Below, piece by piece: positions 43,675 to 53,003 of a stretch of 64,000 nt of DNA (position 1 is its first letter; each line of letters begins with the position of its first letter). The position numbers and the translations under genes were made by a program. The notes under the pieces are model-generated. The model searched no databases. It was not told the DNA's origin and worked only from the letters and a program-made list of their open reading frames with translations. The DNA lies in assembly GCF_946481145.1 (NCBI RefSeq), contig NZ_CAMLMJ010000022.1, positions 1 to 64,000 on the forward strand, written 5' to 3'. This DNA is from an uncultured Sediminibacterium sp. Its GTDB lineage: Bacteria; Bacteroidota; Bacteroidia; Chitinophagales; Chitinophagaceae.

Positions 43675-43728
43675 GTGCTAATAGCTAATGGCTAATGGCT
43701 AACACCTAATACCTAACCCCTAACCCCT
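43675..43728. repeat. Low-complexity repeat (GCTAATGGCTAATGGCTAA type)
   Basis: Tandem GCTAATG units followed by CACCTAATACCTAACCCC. The right part runs into the last codons of the epimerase gene, whose stop codon is formed in this sequence. Confidence 0.65.
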
Positions 43729-44630
43729 TCCTCAATTCCCGGATAGTTAAAAACAAAACCTGTGGCCTGGATTTTCCGGCTGCTTACGGTTGTGCTTTTG
43801 AGGATTTCAATACTCATTTCGCCCAATAATAGTTTTAAAAAGAATGCAGGTATTGGAATTGGGATGGCCCATGACCTGCGCATATTTTTTGCAAGGGCCT
43901 TCATCAGGTTTCTGCTTGATACCGGATTTGGAGACACTGCATTGTATACCCCTGCTATCTCCGGGTTTTCTATGGCATAGATAAAGAGCCTACACAGGTC
44001 TTCTATATGTATCCAGCTTACTACTTGTTTTCCTGTACCAAATATGGGTAAGATGCCTGCAGTAATTGGTTTTTTAAATTCAGCAATAGCACCTCCGGTC
44101 CCACTCAATACTATTCCAACACGCAAACGAACCAGTCGCTTATTACTGTCTGTAACTTGAGCTATGCTTTCCTCCCATGCTTTACAGGTATCGCCCAAAA
44201 AACCAGGATAAGCAGGCATGTCCTCGGTAAACGGCAATCGAACATCTTCCCGGTCTGGACCATACCAGCCAATTGCGGACGCACTTACAACAGTTTTAAC
44301 TTTATTAGGCATCGTTTGAAGTGCCTGCACCAATAACTTACTGCTTTGAGTTCTGCTATCCAGTATTTCTTTTTTACGGGCTTCTGTCCACCTTTTATCT
44401 GCTACCCCTGCCCCAGCTAAATGGATGATATGATCAGCGCTACTGATTGCTGCTTCTTCAATGGTTTGCTCCTGAATATTCCATGAATAAATACGAATCT
44501 GTTTTCCGTCAACGTATGCTTCTCCAGCTTTTCTGCTTAGCCAGGTTACACGATAGCCCCTCTCCACCAGTAATTTGGTGAGGTAATGGCCTATCATACC
44601 CGTTCCACCAGTAATAAGTATTGTTTCCAT
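43713..44630 (-). CDS. TIGR01777-family NAD(P)-binding epimerase (SDR39U1-like)
   Basis: A 305-residue extended short-chain dehydrogenase. The Rossmann motif TGGTGMIGHYL (7-17) is followed by SAIGWYG with the YxxxK-like region typical of this atypical family, WIHIEDLCRLF (about 200-210) and a C-terminal domain of unknown function (DUF1731-like). The natural substrate is unknown; the E. coli relative YfcH and human SDR39U1 are uncharacterised. The ATG at 44630 begins the protein; the upstream frame to 44705 only reads the dcw terminator. The last codons lie in a repeat. Confidence 0.85.
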   Translation of the reverse strand: METILITGGTGMIGHYLTKLLVERGYRVTWLSRKAGEAYVDGKQIRIYSWNIQEQTIEEAAISSADHIIHLAGAGVADKRWTEARKKEILDSRTQSSKLLVQALQTMPNKVKTVVSASAIGWYGPDREDVRLPFTEDMPAYPGFLGDTCKAWEESIAQVTDSNKRLVRLRVGIVLSGTGGAIAEFKKPITAGILPIFGTGKQVVSWIHIEDLCRLFIYAIENPEIAGVYNAVSPNPVSSRNLMKALAKNMRRSWAIPIPIPAFFLKLLLGEMSIEILKSTTVSSRKIQATGFVFNYPGIEEGVRG

Positions 44631-44665
44631 GATTGTACAGGTATAACAAATATCCGACAATAATG

Positions 44666-44699
44666 TTCTAAAAAATAACCCCGACGCATAGGTCGGGGT
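44666..44699 (-). terminator. Terminator of the dcw cluster
   Basis: An 8-bp stem ACCCCGAC/GTCGGGGT with loop of 6 bases is followed on the minus strand by TATTTTTT. It lies 45 bases downstream of the ftsZ stop codon. Confidence 0.85.
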
Positions 44700-44743
44700 C
44701 AACAACTAAAATCACCAGGCTAAAACGCTATGATAAGCAATCG

Positions 44744-46591
44744 TTAATCAGGTTTCTTGCCATCCAAAAAAGTATTGATGGTAGAAATTTGGGTCTGATT
44801 ATTTTCATCCTTACCTACTGTGTATTTACTATAAAAGTCTTCCACAGAAGTAAGTGTATTTCCAAAAAGTTCCATATTTCTTCTTACATATGCTGGCACA
44901 TTGTCAAACTCATTATTTGCGTCCGTGCTGTTATTCATGTTAAAAGAAAGATTACGTAATTTCTGAATGCGCTCTGCTGCCCTTCTTTTCTGCTCTTCCG
45001 CATCATCTAATACCGAATCATCAATAAAGCTTGTTGGCGGAGCAACTGCAACTACAGGAGCTGGTTTTTCTTCTTTCTCTACCAGTTGCATCATCATATC
45101 TTCTTCCTGCGCTACTGGTTTTTCTTCTACAACCTGTTTTACAGGCTGCACCATTTCCTGTAAAGGAGCTGGTGCTTGTTTTTCAGGCTCAGCGTAAATA
45201 TTCATGGGTTTGCTGAACATGGTAGTTACTGGTTGTTGAGGCTGTTCGTTTACTTTGAACTGCAGCATCTCATCCTGTACTATAGATTTCGTAACATGTA
45301 CTTCTTCTTTAGGAACTTCAGGTACAGCTATTTCTTCCGTTATTTCAGTACTTAGTTCAAACTGTAGTGTGAAATTTTCTGCTGGTTCTTCAACCACTGG
45401 TTCCTCAGCTACAATAGGTGTAGCGGCAAAAATATTCAGCACCGGTGTTTCTTCAACCGCTTCTTCCATTCTTGGTGCAAATGGATCTTTATCTTCAAGG
45501 GGGAGTGTTTGTTGAACTGGTTGCTGTACCGGCTTTTGTTCTGCCTGTTCAACATCCAATGTCATAACAATCTTCTCCTGCTTGGGTTCTGGCTTTTTTT
45601 GCTCAACTGGTTTTGCGAAAGGGTCTTTGTGTTCGAATCCAGTTGCAATCAGTGTGATACCAATTTTTTTATCCAGTGTATTATCATAACCCATACCAAC
45701 AATCACATCTGTGTCTTCACCAGCCTGCATGCGCAGGTGATTATTGATGGTTTCCAATTCATCCATGGTACACTCATGATCACCTTCAGCACTGTTGATA
45801 TTAATGAGTATCCATTTAGCTCCTCTGATATCATTATCGTTCAGCAATGGAGAGGAAAGTGCTTCTTCAATGGCAAGTTGCGCACGGTTTTCACCTTCTA
45901 CTTCTGCTTTACCGAGGATTGCTACACCGCCATTTTTCATCACCGTACATACATCCGCAAAATCGACGATGATATGTCCACGGCTGTTGATTACATCCGT
46001 AATACATTTCGCAGCAGTTGCCAATACATTATCTGCTTTTGCAAATGCTTCTTTCATTTTGAGGTTACCATATTGGATCCTGAGTTTATCGTTGCTGATT
46101 ACCAGCAATGTATCCACATAAGGCTTTAACTGGCGAATACCTTCGTCAGCCTGTAGCTGTCGGCGCGGACCTTCAAATCCGAATGGCGTTGTTACTATAC
46201 CAACGGTGAGTATGCCAAGTTCTTTACAGATTTGTGCAATAATTGGAGCTCCTCCTGTACCGGTACCACCACCCATACCTACAGTAATAAATGCCATTTT
46301 GGTATTTACTTCAAGTATGCGTTTGATTTCTTCGAGCGATTCCTCCGTTGCTTTTTTACCAACTTCAGGGTTGGCACCTGCGCCTAAACCTTGTGTAAGG
46401 TGTGGGCCTAATTGTATTTTATTCGGGATCTTGCTTTGTTCGATTGCTTTGGCGTCGGTATTACAGATAATAAAATCAACACCTTCGATATTCTGATCAA
46501 ACATGAAGTTAACAGCGTTGCTCCCGCCGCCTCCAACACCAAGTACCTTGATGATGGAAGATTTCTGTTTGGGAAGATCAAAGTGAATCAT
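44744..46591 (-). CDS. ftsZ: Cell division GTPase FtsZ
   Basis: The tubulin homologue that assembles the Z ring at midcell. The GTPase core (about 12-322) has GGGGSNAVNFM at its start and the signature GGGTGTG at 108-114, with the synergy loop near NDKLRIQYGN. From about 323 to 560 runs a Glu/Pro/Gln-rich disordered linker. The conserved C-terminal peptide for FtsA binding is VPAYVRRNMELF (565-576), followed by about 39 further residues. At 615 residues it is much longer than the 383 of E. coli. It is the last gene of the dcw cluster, with a terminator downstream. Confidence 0.97.
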   Translation of the reverse strand: MIHFDLPKQKSSIIKVLGVGGGGSNAVNFMFDQNIEGVDFIICNTDAKAIEQSKIPNKIQLGPHLTQGLGAGANPEVGKKATEESLEEIKRILEVNTKMAFITVGMGGGTGTGGAPIIAQICKELGILTVGIVTTPFGFEGPRRQLQADEGIRQLKPYVDTLLVISNDKLRIQYGNLKMKEAFAKADNVLATAAKCITDVINSRGHIIVDFADVCTVMKNGGVAILGKAEVEGENRAQLAIEEALSSPLLNDNDIRGAKWILININSAEGDHECTMDELETINNHLRMQAGEDTDVIVGMGYDNTLDKKIGITLIATGFEHKDPFAKPVEQKKPEPKQEKIVMTLDVEQAEQKPVQQPVQQTLPLEDKDPFAPRMEEAVEETPVLNIFAATPIVAEEPVVEEPAENFTLQFELSTEITEEIAVPEVPKEEVHVTKSIVQDEMLQFKVNEQPQQPVTTMFSKPMNIYAEPEKQAPAPLQEMVQPVKQVVEEKPVAQEEDMMMQLVEKEEKPAPVVAVAPPTSFIDDSVLDDAEEQKRRAAERIQKLRNLSFNMNNSTDANNEFDNVPAYVRRNMELFGNTLTSVEDFYSKYTVGKDENNQTQISTINTFLDGKKPD

Positions 46592-46669
46592 AGAGAACGA
46601 TTTATAGGGGTTAGTAGATTACTGTGTTTTCAATGGGACGATATATAGGAAACGTATGTTAACTGTATT

Positions 46670-48043
46670 TTATTTTATTACCTGGTCTTCCTCTTCTTTA
46701 AACAGATCTATCAGGTTGTTTTTAAACTTATCCCAGAACTTCTGTTTTCTTGCATTTCCGTCTACTTCCTGAGGCACCGATGTTACTGGCATTTCTACCT
46801 CGGCTGCGGCTTCAACTTTCAGGTTCCTAGGCACTTCGATCTTCTTGAATTGTTCATTAAACTCTTTGTACTTATGATCGTAGTCGCTGTAACCTTTAAG
46901 TATCAACCCTAGACAGGTAGCATACATCGGCTTCTTCAACTCTTCAATATGGTTCGGAGCCAGGTGTTCGTTCGGCAACCCGATTCTTGCATTCAAGCCG
47001 GTAGTATATTCTGTTAATTGAATCAGGTGTTTCAACTGAGATCCGCCCCCTGTAAGGATGATACCACCATTCAGCGCACGGCTGTCGAGACCCACTGTTT
47101 TAATATGGTAAGTAACAAAATCAAGTATTTCACTCATTCTCGCCTGGATAATTGCTGCCAGGTTTTTAACACTGATTTCTTTTGCAGGCATACCTTTCAG
47201 TCCAGGAATGGTGATATAGGCATTAGCTTTGGCTTCATCAGCTAAAGCACTACCAAACTGCACTTTCATGGCTTCAGCCTGGCTTTTTAATACCCCTAAT
47301 CCCATACGGATATCATTGGTAATATTTTCACCACCAAAAGGAATAACCGCTGTATGCTTCAGGATACCTTCATAAAAAACTGCCAGGTCACTGGTACCAC
47401 CACCAATATCAAGGATGGCAACACCTGCTTCCATGTCGATCTCACTCATTACAGCACTTGCAGAAGCCAATGGTTGTAATACAAGGTCTTTAGTGCTTAA
47501 ACCGCTTCTGTCAACAGCGCGGTGGATATTACGAATAGCGTTTCTGTCGCCGGTAATGATATGAAAATTGGCTCCTACTTTAACGCCATTATATCCAACG
47601 GGGTCCTTGATGTTCTGGATATTATCTACATGAAAATCCTGTGGTATCACATCAATAATCTGATCACCTGCAGGAATAAATGTTTTGCGCTGGTTGTTCA
47701 GCAACTGGTCAATTTCCCAGCGTTGTATTTCGGTTTCCGGATCCTGGCGAACCATATCTCCCCTGGTTTGGAGACTTTTGATATGATGTCCGGCTATACC
47801 CACATATACTTCATTGATCTCCAGATCAGGATTACTTTCATAGCAGTTTAACAAAGCCTGTTGGATTGCTTTGATCGTTTGGTCGATATTCAACACTTGA
47901 CCATGCTGCACGCCGCTGCTGTTGGCACGTCCAAACCCGAGTATCTCCAATTTGCCATACTCGTTTTTGCGACCTGCAATAGCTGCGATCTTTGTAGTTC
48001 CGATGTCCAGACCAACAATGATTGGTGATTCATTGTGATTCAT
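46670..48043 (-). CDS. ftsA: Cell division protein FtsA
   Basis: The actin-like ATPase that tethers FtsZ filaments to the membrane and recruits the divisome. The phosphate-1 motif is GLDIGTTKIAAI (10-21), the adenosine/phosphate-2 motif is near VAILDIGGGTSDLAV, and the SHS2 (1C) domain covers about 85-170. The C-terminus (FKNNLIDLFKEEEDQ region) is an amphipathic helix suited to membrane binding. At 457 residues it is of usual length. It lies between ftsQ and ftsZ, with a repeat of about 55 bases ahead of its start and 78 bases before ftsZ. Confidence 0.96.
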   Translation of the reverse strand: MNHNESPIIVGLDIGTTKIAAIAGRKNEYGKLEILGFGRANSSGVQHGQVLNIDQTIKAIQQALLNCYESNPDLEINEVYVGIAGHHIKSLQTRGDMVRQDPETEIQRWEIDQLLNNQRKTFIPAGDQIIDVIPQDFHVDNIQNIKDPVGYNGVKVGANFHIITGDRNAIRNIHRAVDRSGLSTKDLVLQPLASASAVMSEIDMEAGVAILDIGGGTSDLAVFYEGILKHTAVIPFGGENITNDIRMGLGVLKSQAEAMKVQFGSALADEAKANAYITIPGLKGMPAKEISVKNLAAIIQARMSEILDFVTYHIKTVGLDSRALNGGIILTGGGSQLKHLIQLTEYTTGLNARIGLPNEHLAPNHIEELKKPMYATCLGLILKGYSDYDHKYKEFNEQFKKIEVPRNLKVEAAAEVEMPVTSVPQEVDGNARKQKFWDKFKNNLIDLFKEEEDQVIK

Positions 48044-48079
48044 AAGGTATGCGTTTTAGTTGTTTCCATTTTTTTGCGG

Positions 48080-48134
48080 GAATTGTCAATGGTGAATGGT
48101 CAATACATTCACAATTCACCATTGACAATTCACA
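48080..48134. repeat. Inverted repeat (AATTGTCAATGGTGAATGG type) in the dcw cluster
   Basis: Left AATTGTCAATGGTGAATGGT and right CACAATTCACCATTGACAATT are near-complements around a short spacer. It lies between ftsQ and ftsA inside the operon, so it could affect read-through. Confidence 0.8.
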
Positions 48135-48138
48135 CTCA

Positions 48139-49203
48139 TTACTCACTCTTCTTCATCACTGCTTTAGGCTTAGGCTTTATTGTCTTTTCCTCTTTTTTCT
48201 GCTCAGCCTTCTTCGATAACGGTTTCGTATTTGTTTTATTGTTGATGTTGGTAACAGTTTTTGGAGGAGGTGTTTCTTTAACAGGACTTTTAACCGGTGC
48301 CGATAATTTTACAACACTGTCTTTTACCGGAGTCTTTGTTGTTTCAACCGGCAAAACAGATCTGTCTGTAACCGGGGCTGTCATCTGCCTGATCAGTTCC
48401 AGTGCTGCGGTTGAATCTTGTTTAATACCACTCATGCCTCTTTTTACTGCCACCACCTGTTTATCATATTGTACATTGATTCGTTCATAATAATGGATAC
48501 CATGCTGTAACCAGGCCTGCTTATAAAAAGTATACAGGCGGTTAAACTTGGCATCAAGATCAGTTGCCCCTCCGATGCTAACAATATGTTCACCAAATAC
48601 CGGCACCAGTTCAAACTGGTTACCCGGCTCTATATCAATCTGTGCCACCTGCGCTATCCAAAAACTGTCTTCCAGTATATAACTGCCCAGTTTTACTATA
48701 TCATTCAGTAATAAACTATCTGGTTTTGATAGTTTAATATTATCTGATGGAAACCCTGTGAACATTGGCACACGTGCGCTTAGTCTGTCACTCAGGGGGA
48801 GTCTTAGTCCACCACTATCCACATAAAAGGAACCTCCCTGTGTTGTAAAAACCCTTGCAACTGGTTGCCTTTCATCGATCTGAACCTCCAGCACTTGTTG
48901 ATTATTGATAAAAAGCTCTGCATTTCTTACCCAGGGATTTTTTTCCATAGCCGCTTCCATCGCTCTGAGATTAAGCTTTGCTATCGGTGTTCCGATGGTT
49001 TTCTGTTGCTGGTTGATCAATTCAAGAATATCTTTTTCATCGATAAACATATTTTCCTCTATCCCTGATATTTCAATCTTAATATCGCTACAGGCCTTTT
49101 GGCTTTTCTTTTGCATAGCAGCGCCCATCAGTACGATAGTACCAACCCCTGCCAAAATCCAGGCAGCCTGTACCAGTCTTTTTTTCCAATCCACTTTGCG
49201 CAT
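48139..49203 (-). CDS. ftsQ: Cell division protein FtsQ
   Basis: A bitopic divisome protein: a short cytoplasmic N-terminus, one TM helix (about 12-29), a POTRA domain (about 39-112) and the beta domain to about residue 270. FtsQ links early cytoplasmic and late periplasmic division proteins (FtsL, FtsB). A tail of about 80 residues after 275, rich in Lys, Pro and Thr, is extra compared with E. coli FtsQ (276 residues). The sequence match is modest, as usual for FtsQ, but its position between murC and ftsA supports the call. Confidence 0.85.
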   Translation of the reverse strand: MRKVDWKKRLVQAAWILAGVGTIVLMGAAMQKKSQKACSDIKIEISGIEENMFIDEKDILELINQQQKTIGTPIAKLNLRAMEAAMEKNPWVRNAELFINNQQVLEVQIDERQPVARVFTTQGGSFYVDSGGLRLPLSDRLSARVPMFTGFPSDNIKLSKPDSLLLNDIVKLGSYILEDSFWIAQVAQIDIEPGNQFELVPVFGEHIVSIGGATDLDAKFNRLYTFYKQAWLQHGIHYYERINVQYDKQVVAVKRGMSGIKQDSTAALELIRQMTAPVTDRSVLPVETTKTPVKDSVVKLSAPVKSPVKETPPPKTVTNINNKTNTKPLSKKAEQKKEEKTIKPKPKAVMKKSE

Positions 49204-49210
49204 CTGCTTA

Positions 49211-50569
49211 TTATTGTTCCAGTATATTTTTAACCTTATTCACCAATGCATCTATATCACCTGCCCCGGCCATTACCACCAACGAAGGTCGTTGTTCTTT
49301 TACCCAAGCCAACATTGCTTCCTTTTCAAGTATTTGTTTGTCTGCCAACTTCATTTTATGAAATAAGAGTTCACTTGTCACACCCGGCATGGGCAATTCG
49401 CGAGCCGGGTAGATTGGTAATAACACTACTTCATCAGCCATATCCAGACTTTTTGCAAAATCATCGGCAAGGTCATTTGTCCTGCTGAATAAATGAGGCT
49501 GAAATACCAGGGTAAGCTTATGGTTCGGAAATATGCTCCTTACTCCAGTGATTAAAGCCCTTAACTCTTCCGGATGATGTGCATAGTCATCAATCACCAC
49601 ATGCTCATCTGTTTTTAACGCATATTCAAATCTTCTGCGAACACCTTTAAAATCTGCTACTGCCGCACGAATGGCATCATCTTCAATATTCAAATATTTA
49701 GCTACAGTAATAGCCGCTATTACATTTTCGATATTGTGTAACCCTCCCATTGTAAGGGTAATATTTTCAACCATCCAGCCCGGACCACTAGCATTAAAAT
49801 GGTAGCTGCCATTTTTTACTTCCAGGTTTACTGCTTTAACATCTGCTTCGGGTGAATTATAGCTGTACCTGTAATTATGCGCGGCCATAAATTCAACTTC
49901 CCTGCTTAATCCCTTTTTGGTTACAAGACATCCGCCTGGTTTTACTTTTTGCGCAAAAGCAACAAAGGCATTTTCTACTTCCTGCGGGGTACCATATATA
50001 TCGAGGTGATCTGGATCAATTGCAGTTACCACAGCTATATCCGGCACTAATTTCAGAAAGCTTCGATCATATTCATCAGCTTCTACCACCACTACATTTC
50101 TTTCACTGCTCCAGAAATTGGTATTGTAGTTTGCAGCAATACCTCCGAGAAATGCGTTACACCCGTATCCTGAATGCCTTAATAAATGAGCAATCATAGA
50201 GGTTACCGTTGTTTTACCATGGGTACCTCCTACACAGATATTGAAAGAGCCTTCAGTGATCCATTGTAACACATCACTTCTTTTAACCACAACATATCCC
50301 TGCTCCCTGTAATAAACCAGCTCAGCATGTGTTGCAGGAATAGCGGGTGTGTATACAACTGCATCAACATCTTTAGGGGCAAGATCAACCCGCTCTTCAT
50401 AATGAATATCAATACCTTGCTCGGCAAGTGCAGTGGTAAGCGGCGTAACGGTTTTATCATATCCACTTACGGCAACACCCCTCGATTTGAAATACCTCGC
50501 CAGTGCACTCATACCAATGCCACCGATGCCGATAAAATATATTTTCTGTATGTCGTTTAACTTAACCAC
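49211..50569 (-). CDS. murC: UDP-N-acetylmuramate-L-alanine ligase
   Basis: MurC adds L-alanine to UDP-MurNAc with ATP, the first amino-acid step of the peptidoglycan stem. The 452-residue enzyme has the N-terminal dinucleotide-like motif GIGGIGMSALAR (14-25), ATP P-loop GGTHGKTT (114-121), the EADEYDRSF segment and the YAHHPEEL motif (near 330). Its start overlaps the end of murG by 8 bases, so translational coupling is likely. ftsQ follows after 7 bases. Confidence 0.96.
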   Translation of the reverse strand: MVKLNDIQKIYFIGIGGIGMSALARYFKSRGVAVSGYDKTVTPLTTALAEQGIDIHYEERVDLAPKDVDAVVYTPAIPATHAELVYYREQGYVVVKRSDVLQWITEGSFNICVGGTHGKTTVTSMIAHLLRHSGYGCNAFLGGIAANYNTNFWSSERNVVVVEADEYDRSFLKLVPDIAVVTAIDPDHLDIYGTPQEVENAFVAFAQKVKPGGCLVTKKGLSREVEFMAAHNYRYSYNSPEADVKAVNLEVKNGSYHFNASGPGWMVENITLTMGGLHNIENVIAAITVAKYLNIEDDAIRAAVADFKGVRRRFEYALKTDEHVVIDDYAHHPEELRALITGVRSIFPNHKLTLVFQPHLFSRTNDLADDFAKSLDMADEVVLLPIYPARELPMPGVTSELLFHKMKLADKQILEKEAMLAWVKEQRPSLVVMAGAGDIDALVNKVKNILEQ

Positions 50570-51659
50570 GTATGTATTTTAGTATTTCTGTTGCCACCAT
50601 TTCATCGGCATTTATAATAGCCAGCGGTGTGATTTTCGCTATCAATTCCATTTGCATTGCTTTATCTTTTGCGAGTTCCACCATTTTTGAATAGAGCTCT
50701 TTCGGTGCTTCACTATCTTTAACCAACCATGCCGCACCTTTTGAAACAAGGTGCATTGCATTTACTGTTTGATGATCTTCGGCCGCAAAAGGATAAGGAA
50801 CAAAAATGGCCGGCTTTTTCACTACACATATTTCTGCTACCGACATAGCACCAGCGCGAGACACTACGATATCTGCCGCTGCATAAGCCATTTCCATATC
50901 CGTAATGAATGTATCTACCCACACGTTAGCATATGATTTTCCTCTTTCCTTATAAGCACCTGCATTATTTTTTCCGGTTTGCCATATCAGTTGAATATTC
51001 ATGGAATGAAATTCATGAATATGCGCTGCGATTACATCATTAATACTCTTTGCTCCTAAGCTTCCCCCCATTACCAGAATTGTGGTAGCTCCATTTTTTA
51101 ATCCAAATCTTTCCAGCGCCTTATCTTTAGCTAATGCATCAACACCTGTTATTGATTGTCTTACAGGATTCCCAGTAACCATAATTTTTTCAGGCGGGAA
51201 AAACTTTTCCATATCGGTAGTACCAACAAAAATTTTGGCAGCTCTGGCACCCAATAACATATTCGATTTACCTGCGAATGAATTGGCTTCATGGATAAAA
51301 GTTGGTAAGCCTTTTTGCTGTGCATATCTTAACACAGGAAAAGTGGAATAGCCCCCAACACCTATTACAGCATCTGGCTGAAACTGATTCACAAGTTTTC
51401 TCACTTTCCAAAAACTCCTGATCAGTTTAAGCGGAAGTGAAATATTTTTAAAGAGATTTGATCGGTTAAATCCGGCAATATCTAATCCTTCAATTTTATA
51501 ACCAGCCTGCGGCACTTTTTCCATTTCCATTTTACCCTGCGCACCGATGAATAGAAATTCAGTATCAGGCGCCTGCTTTTTAATGGCATTTGCTATGGCT
51601 ATTGCCGGGAAAATATGTCCGCCAGTACCTCCACCGGCTATGATGATTTTCTTTTTCAT
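50562..51659 (-). CDS. murG: UDP-GlcNAc:lipid I N-acetylglucosaminyltransferase
   Basis: MurG adds GlcNAc to lipid I on the inner face of the membrane, making lipid II. The 365-residue GT-B enzyme has the GGGTGGHIFPAIAIA motif (9-23) for the acceptor and diphosphate, VMGGSLGA (near 200), and the donor-binding SRAGAMSVAEIC plus PYPFAAEDHQTVNA. It lies three bases after ftsW and overlaps murC by 8 bases, within a tight operon. Confidence 0.96.
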   Translation of the reverse strand: MKKKIIIAGGGTGGHIFPAIAIANAIKKQAPDTEFLFIGAQGKMEMEKVPQAGYKIEGLDIAGFNRSNLFKNISLPLKLIRSFWKVRKLVNQFQPDAVIGVGGYSTFPVLRYAQQKGLPTFIHEANSFAGKSNMLLGARAAKIFVGTTDMEKFFPPEKIMVTGNPVRQSITGVDALAKDKALERFGLKNGATTILVMGGSLGAKSINDVIAAHIHEFHSMNIQLIWQTGKNNAGAYKERGKSYANVWVDTFITDMEMAYAAADIVVSRAGAMSVAEICVVKKPAIFVPYPFAAEDHQTVNAMHLVSKGAAWLVKDSEAPKELYSKMVELAKDKAMQMELIAKITPLAIINADEMVATEILKYIRG

Positions 51660-51662
51660 AGT

Positions 51663-52952
51663 CTAAGCAGGGGTATCTGTTAAAGGATGAACAACTATCG
51701 GTTCTGGCTCAGGCTTACCTTCTATTTGCTCCACATTTCTCGCCACACTTAATACAATTCCGATTGCGCAACAGGTAAACAGAAAAGAACTACCTCCCAT
51801 ACTTACCAATGGAAGGGTTACGCCCGTTACCGGTACGAGGTTTACATTAACAGCCATATTCGCAACAGCCTGTATTACCAATGTAAAGCTTAGTCCCAGT
51901 GCCAGAAATGCACCAAATGCATAAGGACATTTTCTGAATATCCTGATACAACGAAATAAGAAAACGAGGTAAATAAATATCATAAATGCTCCACCAATCA
52001 ACCCATACTCTTCAATGATGATGGAATAAATAAAATCGTTATAGGCCTGTGGAAGAAAATTTCTTTGCTGACTATTACCTGGCCCTAAACCCATTAAAAC
52101 ACCACCATTAGCAATGGCAATTTTAGCTTGTTGAACCTGATAAGGCACTTCTGCTTCTTTTGCATAAATAAAATCCTGCACACGTTTTACCCAGGTACCG
52201 AAACGTCCGATCGATTTTGCTTTCTCTGCTACAACTGCATCACCATTTTTGGCTTTGCTCTGGTGTGTCATTACAGCTACCGATACAATAAATGCAACGG
52301 GTATCAAGGCCACACCGATGGTTAACAAAATATGTTTCAAGCTTACCCTGCCAATAAACATTAACAACAAAGAAGTTGCACCTGTCAACAATGCATTTGA
52401 TAAGTTAGCCGGCATAATCAACGCACATATAATAAGTACCGGTGTTACAATTGGTATAAACCCTTTTTTAAAATCCTTGATCACTTCCTGCTTTTTACTC
52501 AGCAGTTTGGAGATATACATAAATAATGCCAGCTTAGCCAGATCACTTGTTTGTACAGTGAGGTGAATAATTGGTAGTTTAATCCAACGACTTCCTTCAT
52601 TAATCTTTGCACCAAAAAACAGTGTATAAATCAGCAGCGGAATAGACAGCAGGAATAGAATTGTTGCAATTCTTGAAAACAGGGAGTAATTGATCCGGTG
52701 CAGAAAATATATCAGCATAAGACCTACCAGTGTAAACGAAACCTGCTTAAAAAGGTACACATTGGTATTCCCTTTGTACATTTTATAAGCAAGTGATCCG
52801 GTTGCGCTATATACCACCAGTATAGAGATCAGTGATAATAGCAACACAATACCCCAGATATACTTATCACCTCTTGCCCTGTCAACAAGCTGGCTTCGTA
52901 CACCTTGCACGCTGGGTATTTGTGAAAACAATTTATCGGTTACTTCTGGCAT
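51663..52952 (-). CDS. ftsW: Lipid II polymerase / cell division protein FtsW
   Basis: A SEDS-family membrane protein of 429 residues with about ten TM helices. With its cognate PBP (the ftsI product here) it polymerises septal glycan strands. The conserved NVNLVPVTGVTLPLVSMGG segment (near 360-380) and RWIKLP motif (near 122) are present. An N-terminal cytoplasmic extension of about 30 residues precedes the first helix, and the C-terminal tail is Glu/Pro-rich (EGKPEPEP). FtsW versus RodA is decided by its place in the dcw cluster. Confidence 0.94.
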   Translation of the reverse strand: MPEVTDKLFSQIPSVQGVRSQLVDRARGDKYIWGIVLLLSLISILVVYSATGSLAYKMYKGNTNVYLFKQVSFTLVGLMLIYFLHRINYSLFSRIATILFLLSIPLLIYTLFFGAKINEGSRWIKLPIIHLTVQTSDLAKLALFMYISKLLSKKQEVIKDFKKGFIPIVTPVLIICALIMPANLSNALLTGATSLLLMFIGRVSLKHILLTIGVALIPVAFIVSVAVMTHQSKAKNGDAVVAEKAKSIGRFGTWVKRVQDFIYAKEAEVPYQVQQAKIAIANGGVLMGLGPGNSQQRNFLPQAYNDFIYSIIIEEYGLIGGAFMIFIYLVFLFRCIRIFRKCPYAFGAFLALGLSFTLVIQAVANMAVNVNLVPVTGVTLPLVSMGGSSFLFTCCAIGIVLSVARNVEQIEGKPEPEPIVVHPLTDTPA

Positions 52953-53003
52953 AATATCAATGTCAACAGTTCATTCTTCAATGAGTAACCCGCTGGCGGG
53001 TTA

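Noticed and set aside
44630..44705. Longer start for the TIGR01777 epimerase at 44705
   Set aside because: The extra codons run through the dcw terminator hairpin; the Rossmann motif begins right after the ATG at 44630.
45509..46129. 206-codon plus-strand frame opposite ftsZ
   Set aside because: Antisense shadow of the ftsZ GTPase domain and linker; no family features.
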